This document shows positions 34,825-39,836 of a DNA stretch of 39,836 bases, one piece after another. The DNA lies in assembly GCA_031258225.1 (NCBI GenBank), contig JAIRND010000168.1:1-39836 (forward strand). The letters run 5' to 3'. The first letter of the stretch is position 1; each line of letters starts with the position of its first letter. This DNA comes from Treponema sp. Lineage in GTDB: Bacteria; Spirochaetota; Spirochaetia; Treponematales; Breznakiellaceae. The position numbers and the translations under genes were made by a program. The notes below the pieces were generated by a model that saw only the letters and a list, made by a program, of their open reading frames with translations, ran no database searches and was not told the origin of the DNA.

Positions 34825-35688
34825 ATGACAAGCGTAAAACGGAACGGGGAAGGCGCTCAAGAACTTAGCGTTCTTCAGACCTATTTCAACCAGATCAAGG
34901 CAATTCCCCTGTTGAGTTTTGAGGAGGCACTGGAGTTGTCCAAGCGGATTCAACAGGGCGACAAGGATGCCCGCCGCAGGCTTATCGAGGCCAATCTGCG
35001 TTTGGTCATTAAAATTGCCCGCGCCTACGCGGCCAGCGGCGTTCCGCTTATGGACCTTATTCAGGAAGGGAACCTGGGGCTTATCCGGGCGGCGGAAAAG
35101 TACGATCATTCCAAGAATGTCCGTTTTTCCACCTACGCCAGTTGGTGGATTCGCCAGTCCATTTCCCGCTTTATCTCCAACAAACAGCGGGTCATCCGTC
35201 TGCCCCACCGGAAAGAGGTACTGCTCTACAAGATACGGAAGGCATATCAGGCCCTTAGCCAGACCCTTATGCACCAGCCCAGGCTTGATGAAATAGCCGA
35301 CTACCTGGGGCTCCCGGTGGCAGAGGTGGAGCGGCTTATCAAGGCGGGTAACGGGGCCATTTCCCTGGAAATGGACGCCGGACCCGATGAATCGGTGGCC
35401 ATTGAGGACCTGCAGGAGGATTACACCTACAATCCCGAACGGGCCTTCCTGCGCAAGAGCGCCCGTGCCGATACAATCCGGTTTTTGAATATGCTCAAAG
35501 ACAGGGAAAAGAAAATACTGATGGACCGGTATCAGCTTAACGGCTGTGAAGATCGTACCCTTAAAACCATCGGGGACAAGATGGGGATTTCCCCGGAAAC
35601 GGTTCGCCAGATCGAGATTAAGGCCCTGAAGAAGATCAGGAACCATGCGGAGGAACTGCGGGCCGCCGTCTACAACGAGGCGATCTAA
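34825..35688 (+). CDS. RNA polymerase sigma factor, RpoD/RpoS-type (sigma-70 groups 1/2-like)
   Basis: LIEANLRLVIKIARAYAASGVPLMDLIQEGNLGLIRAAEKYDHSKNVRFSTYASWWIRQSISRFI and TLKTIGDKMGISPETVRQIEIKALKKIR; short, no large region 1.1. RBS GGAGG upstream. Confidence 0.95.
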   Translation: MTSVKRNGEGAQELSVLQTYFNQIKAIPLLSFEEALELSKRIQQGDKDARRRLIEANLRLVIKIARAYAASGVPLMDLIQEGNLGLIRAAEKYDHSKNVRFSTYASWWIRQSISRFISNKQRVIRLPHRKEVLLYKIRKAYQALSQTLMHQPRLDEIADYLGLPVAEVERLIKAGNGAISLEMDAGPDESVAIEDLQEDYTYNPERAFLRKSARADTIRFLNMLKDREKKILMDRYQLNGCEDRTLKTIGDKMGISPETVRQIEIKALKKIRNHAEELRAAVYNEAI

Positions 35689-35709
35689 ACTCCGGCGCGG
35701 GTACATGGG

Positions 35710-35739
35710 ACCGGCGGGTTTTTCCCCGCCGGTTTTTTT
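35710..35739 (+). terminator. Rho-independent terminator ACCGGCGGG-TTTTTC-CCCGCCGGT-TTTTTT
   Basis: 9-bp perfect GC-rich stem plus U-tract, 22 bp after the sigma factor stop codon. Confidence 0.93.
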
Positions 35740-35759
35740 ATGGGAATGGAGCCCATCTT

Positions 35760-36830
35760 ATGAAGATCCTGGGTGTTGAATCCTCCTGCGATGAATGTGC
35801 CGCCGCGGTGGTGGAGGACGGCAGGACCATACATTCCAGCGTTGTGAGTACGCAGATACCCATCCATGCCGTTTATGCCGGCGTGGTCCCGGAACTGGCA
35901 AGCCGTAAACATACCGAATGGATTTACGCGGTGGTACACGAGGCCCTGACCGGCGCGGGCTTGGGCCCGGGGGACATTGACGGAGTCGCCGCTACCTCCC
36001 GGCCCGGCCTTTTGGGTTCCCTCCTGGTGGGCCTTAGCTTTGCCAAGGCCTTTGCCTGGGCCCGGAACCTGCCCTTTATCGCGGTGAACCACATGCTGGC
36101 CCATCTCTACGCTTCCCGGCTCGAAAACGCGCCCCGCATCGCGCACGGGGGGGCGGACGCCGGGCTTCCCGCCTCTCCCCCCCCGTACCCCTTTTTGGGG
36201 CTCCTGGTTTCCGGGGGACACAGCCTTATCTGCCGGGTGGATGATTTTGACAACATCACCGTGCTGGGGACGACAATTGACGACGCGGTGGGGGAGGCCT
36301 TTGACAAGGTTTCCACGTACTACGGCTTTGGCTACCCCGGAGGGGCGGTAATCGACAGGCTGGCCCGGAAGGGGGATCCATACGCCTTTAACTTCCCCCT
36401 GCCCAATCTGCGCAAGGGGCAGCATCCCTACGACGTATCCTATTCGGGGCTTAAAACCGCGGTGATAAACCAGTTGGAGCGGTTTCGCCGCGCCGGCGCG
36501 GGGGTGAAAGAGGACGAGGGGGCCGACATTGCCGCGTCCTTCCAGCGTACCGCCGTGGAGATACTGCTCCGCGCCCTTTTCAGGGCCGCCGATGATACCG
36601 GACTCCGCGTGATTGTGGCCGGCGGCGGGGTGGCGGCCAACTCCTTCCTGCGGGAACGGCTTGCCGCCCGTTCCGACCTGCGCTGCGTCTTCCCCCCCCT
36701 GGAACTGTGCGGCGATAACGGCGCTATGGTGGCCGGTATCGGCTTCCGGTACCTGGCCCGGGGGGAAACCTCGCCGCTTACCGTAAGCGCCTCTGCCCGC
36801 GTGGAGGGCTTTAAGCGCGCGTACCCTTAG
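35760..36830 (+). CDS. tsaD: tRNA N6-adenosine threonylcarbamoyltransferase
   Basis: MKILGVESSCDECAAAVVEDG; SRKHTEWIYAVVHEAL; VNHMLAHLYA; GLLVSGGHSLI; VIVAGGGVAANSFLRERL. Confidence 0.97.
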   Translation: MKILGVESSCDECAAAVVEDGRTIHSSVVSTQIPIHAVYAGVVPELASRKHTEWIYAVVHEALTGAGLGPGDIDGVAATSRPGLLGSLLVGLSFAKAFAWARNLPFIAVNHMLAHLYASRLENAPRIAHGGADAGLPASPPPYPFLGLLVSGGHSLICRVDDFDNITVLGTTIDDAVGEAFDKVSTYYGFGYPGGAVIDRLARKGDPYAFNFPLPNLRKGQHPYDVSYSGLKTAVINQLERFRRAGAGVKEDEGADIAASFQRTAVEILLRALFRAADDTGLRVIVAGGGVAANSFLRERLAARSDLRCVFPPLELCGDNGAMVAGIGFRYLARGETSPLTVSASARVEGFKRAYP

Positions 36831-36910
36831 CCGGCAGGGCAACGGCGTTTACGTTTATATAAAGGGTTGTTGAACTCCTCCAACGGCAATCCGGCGGGGA
36901 ACCCTGAGCC

Positions 36911-37927
36911 TTACCAAATACGCGATTCTTCGGGTTTTTTCCAGAGGTCCAGATAATCGCCCAGTTTGTCGAACAGGGGTTTACTCAGATCGTCCAGGGC
37001 CTTAAGGATTTCCGGGGGCAGTGTTGTTTCCACCGCCGCCGCGTTTTCACGCAACTGTTCCACCGTCCGGCAGCCGGCAATAACGCCGGCAACCGCGGGT
37101 TTTTGGCAGAGCCAGGCCACGGACAGGGTCCCGCAGGGGAGGCCGGTCGCGGCCGACAGTGCCCGCAGTTCCCGGAGAACGGTTTCAACCTCGGCGTCCG
37201 CTCCGTCCGCGCCATGACCGGAGTAGGGGTTGCCGTTTTTGGCGTAGTGGATCGTGCGGCGGCGCATGGGGGGAATGTCGGCGATGGTTTCGTATTTTCC
37301 GGCCAGAACTCCCTGCATCAGGGGCATATAGGCCAGAAAGCCGATGTGGTTTTTTTCGCAGTAGGGCAGGAGTTCGCGTTCCGGCCCCCGCGAGATAAGG
37401 TTAAAGGCGAATTCGTCCGCTATAACCTGAACGCCGGTTTCCCTGGCGATTTCCAGGGTTTTCAGGGAAAAATTGCTTACGCCGATTTCCCGGATCATCC
37501 CCTTGCGCCGGAGCCCCAGCAGGGCTTCCAGATTTGCCCGCAGCAGGCTTTCGTCAGGAGTGGGCCAGTGGATCATCAAGAGGTCGATGTAATCGGTGTT
37601 AAGGCGTTTAAGGGCATCCCCCACCATGGTTTCATAGTCCTGTCCCAGGCGATCCGCCGGCTGTATCTGAACCTTGTCGCATATCACCGCCTCCGCCCGG
37701 CGTTTCCCCAGGGCCTTGCCCAGGGACAGCTCACTGTTGCCGTCGTTGTAGCCCACGGCGGTGTCGAAGAAGTTGATATTCCGGTCAAGCCCCTCCGCCA
37801 CCAGGGCGTCAACATCCGCCTGGTTCTGTTCACCCCAATAGCTTTTGCTGTCGCCGCCGAAACTCCAGCATCCCACCACCAGGGGGCTTACCAGCAGAGC
37901 GGAATTACCCAAACGTACTTTTTCCAT
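36911..37927 (-). CDS. Aldo/keto reductase
   Basis: INFFDTAVGYNDGNSELSLGKAL; DLLMIHWPTPD; IREIGVSNFSLKTLE; AGVIAGCRTVEQLREN. Confidence 0.93.
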   Translation of the reverse strand: MEKVRLGNSALLVSPLVVGCWSFGGDSKSYWGEQNQADVDALVAEGLDRNINFFDTAVGYNDGNSELSLGKALGKRRAEAVICDKVQIQPADRLGQDYETMVGDALKRLNTDYIDLLMIHWPTPDESLLRANLEALLGLRRKGMIREIGVSNFSLKTLEIARETGVQVIADEFAFNLISRGPERELLPYCEKNHIGFLAYMPLMQGVLAGKYETIADIPPMRRRTIHYAKNGNPYSGHGADGADAEVETVLRELRALSAATGLPCGTLSVAWLCQKPAVAGVIAGCRTVEQLRENAAAVETTLPPEILKALDDLSKPLFDKLGDYLDLWKKPEESRIW

Positions 37928-37929
37928 GA

Positions 37930-38919
37930 TTAACCTGCCTTGTATTTTTCGTGTCCAACGGCGTTAATAAGCGCCTTCATGTAACCGATCTCATAGGCGG
38001 CGGACACCGCGTTTCCCGCGGATACCGCCGGTGTGTGATCGTAGATCATCGTACCATCGTAATCCGCGTCAAAAAAGGCCCGGATCAGGGTGTACATATC
38101 CATATAGCCGTCATCCAGAAAGGTTTCCTCAAAATAGGGCAGCGGCGCGGACACATTACGGAGATGGGTGATAAAGACCCGCCCCTCCCGCACGAAAGAA
38201 CGGACCCCTTCCAGAATATCGCCGAACCGGCTGCCCCCCTCAAGCCAGCAGCCGCAGCAAAACTCCATCCCCAGGTTCCGGCTTCCGGCGATGTCGAAAG
38301 CCCGGCGGTAATCCCCGGCGCTGTTTATCAGGGTGGCGACACCGCCTATCATGGGCATGGGGGGGTCGTTGGGATGCAGGGCCAGGCGGACTCCGGTTTC
38401 CTCGGACACGGGGATCACCTTTGTCATAAAATAGCGGAAGTTCTCCCACAGTTCGTCCTTTTCGTAGATACGTCCGTGCCTGGGGGGCACGGTTTCCAAC
38501 TGCCGCTCGTCTACCGTCCGGGTTTTTGCCCCCCCTCTCCCCGGCGCGTCGTGGGCGGTGGACCACACATGATCCGGTTCCCAGGTAAAGGTGGTGGTAA
38601 AAATGCCGGTTTTTGACAGGACCCGGAGCATCCGGTTAAAACGGGCAATATCCCGGTCCCGGTCTTCCGTGGCCAGGTGGATATTCGCGGATTTTGCCAC
38701 CCCAAGGTCCCCGGCGTTGTACAGGGTGATCCCCCGGCGGGCAAGCCGTTCTTTCAGCAGCGCCAGTTCCCCCTGACGCTCCGCCAGATTGTCCATCCAG
38801 GTATAGGCGTAAGGTATCCCCATCTGGGCATGAAAGGCTATGTCGTCCTCTCCGGCATTCTGGGGAATAAAGGCGCTCAGTTTAATCCTGCCGTACCAGT
38901 CGTTGGGCCCCTTGTTCAT
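37930..38919 (-). CDS. uxuA: Mannonate dehydratase (UxuA family)
   Basis: MGIPYAYTWMD; RLALHPNDPPMPMIGGVATLINS; LGMEFCCGCWLEGG; FITHLRNVSAPLPYFEETFLDDGYMDMY. Confidence 0.9.
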   Translation of the reverse strand: MNKGPNDWYGRIKLSAFIPQNAGEDDIAFHAQMGIPYAYTWMDNLAERQGELALLKERLARRGITLYNAGDLGVAKSANIHLATEDRDRDIARFNRMLRVLSKTGIFTTTFTWEPDHVWSTAHDAPGRGGAKTRTVDERQLETVPPRHGRIYEKDELWENFRYFMTKVIPVSEETGVRLALHPNDPPMPMIGGVATLINSAGDYRRAFDIAGSRNLGMEFCCGCWLEGGSRFGDILEGVRSFVREGRVFITHLRNVSAPLPYFEETFLDDGYMDMYTLIRAFFDADYDGTMIYDHTPAVSAGNAVSAAYEIGYMKALINAVGHEKYKAG

Positions 38920-39803
38920 GGTTTGTCCTCGTCATTGCGAAGATTGTCCCCCACTATTCCATCCAGGTAGCGCCGCTGTTCGGCGGACAGGACCGCGAAG
39001 GGTTTCCGGGGAGGACCGGCGGGAATCCCCTGACGATCCAGGATGTACTTGATGGCCGGGATCAGGCCCACCCGGTTCAGGGCGGCCATGATGTTGTTGG
39101 CCTTGACCTGCAGGTCAAGGGCCTCCCGGCTTTCCCCGGCCCGGTAACGGTCGTAGATCTTTTTGTAGTGGGGGAGCATAAAATTGAAGGTGCTGCCGAT
39201 GGAACCGTCCGCGCCCAGGGCAAGACCCCCCAGCATGGTTTCATCGTAGCCGTTCATGATGACCAGTTTGGGCGCCAGGGCCCTGATCCGCTCCATCTGG
39301 GAAAGATCGTGGTTCGTATGCTTAATGCCGAATACGGCCTGGGAGCGCAGCAGGGTTACGGTGGCCGGATGCTCCAGGTTGAAGGGTTTGTTGGTATTGC
39401 CGGGGAAATTGTAGATCATCACCGGCATACCGGCGGCGCGGGCGATGTCGTAGTAGTACTCCGCGATAAGTTCCGCTGAAAAACCGTAGTAAAAGGGAGG
39501 GGTTGCCGCGATATGCTGAAAGCCGAACCTTTTGGCGGCCACGGCGTACCGTAGCGCCTCGCCGGTGGAAATCGCGCCGGCATGGGCTATCAGGGTAGTC
39601 CGGTCCCGAAACGCCGAAGCCGCTTCAAACACGGCGATCCGTTCCGCTTCGGTCAACAGGAAACACTCCCCCGATGAACCGCCGATGAAAAAACCTGAAG
39701 CCCCTTCCGCCAGGTTCCGTTCCACCAGGCGGCTCAGCGTGTCCACCTGAAATTCTCCCGCTCCGTCAAAAGGCGTAATCGACGCCGGATAAATACCGTT
39801 CAT
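38916..39803 (-). CDS. Dihydrodipicolinate synthase / N-acetylneuraminate lyase family protein
   Basis: MNGIYPASITPFD; GFFIGGSSGECFLLTEAERIAV; MPVMIYNFPGNTNKPF; FGIKHTNHDLSQM (Schiff-base Lys). MNG start at 39803 preferred over 39815. Overlaps uxuA by 4 bp. Confidence 0.9.
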   Translation of the reverse strand: MNGIYPASITPFDGAGEFQVDTLSRLVERNLAEGASGFFIGGSSGECFLLTEAERIAVFEAASAFRDRTTLIAHAGAISTGEALRYAVAAKRFGFQHIAATPPFYYGFSAELIAEYYYDIARAAGMPVMIYNFPGNTNKPFNLEHPATVTLLRSQAVFGIKHTNHDLSQMERIRALAPKLVIMNGYDETMLGGLALGADGSIGSTFNFMLPHYKKIYDRYRAGESREALDLQVKANNIMAALNRVGLIPAIKYILDRQGIPAGPPRKPFAVLSAEQRRYLDGIVGDNLRNDEDKP

Positions 39804-39836
39804 AGGTTTCCACATTGTAGGAATTACGAGCGGTTT

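Noticed and set aside
34786-35706. 306-aa minus-strand ORF antisense to the sigma factor
   Set aside because: Mirror of a conserved sigma-70 sequence and spans the sigma-54 promoter side only by chance.
35685-36842. 385-aa minus-strand ORF antisense to tsaD
   Set aside because: Mirror frame of a strong TsaD coding sequence; low-complexity Gly/Pro/Arg/His-rich translation typical of GC-rich antisense frames.
1-39836. CRISPR array, rRNA or tRNA genes
   Set aside because: No regularly spaced direct repeats and no recognisable tRNA/rRNA signatures seen in intergenic regions by eye; a tRNAscan/CRISPR finder run would be needed to be certain.

Overview
The window is roughly 60% GC and densely packed with genes. 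The gene content looks spirochaetal, probably Treponema or a Breznakiellaceae-like relative; that assignment is inferred from protein character, not from a search. From left to right it contains: a truncated minus-strand CDS at the left edge; an LplA/LplB/YtcP-type sugar ABC importer with a 16-G homopolymer upstream; an aldo/keto reductase + TonB + 2x ExbD + ExbB + TonB-dependent receptor-like cluster; a mannitol dehydrogenase/fructuronate reductase family gene; cysS; an ECF sigma / zinc-finger anti-sigma / lipoprotein-type transglutaminase-like operon; an archaeal-type UMP kinase; a PPi-dependent phosphofructokinase; DUF2339 and DUF4139 proteins; a composite of nested inverted repeats; a four-gene signalling operon (2x REC-HD-GYP, FIST, hybrid kinase with Hpt); nagA; cardiolipin synthase; a YrdC/YciO protein; a sigma-70 family factor preceded by a textbook sigma-54 promoter and a perfect 27-bp dyad; tsaD; and an aldo/keto reductase / mannonate dehydratase / DapA-NanA-family cluster. 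The most interesting signals are the -24/-12 promoter in front of an alternative sigma factor (reminiscent of the Borrelia RpoN-RpoS cascade), the MITE-like long palindrome with a second copy starting at the pfp stop codon, the poly-G tract, the FIST/HD-GYP operon, and a transglutaminase-fold protein whose catalytic Cys position is Ser. I saw no CRISPR array, rRNA, tRNA or transposase. All assignments were made by eye from translated sequence; no database was searched.
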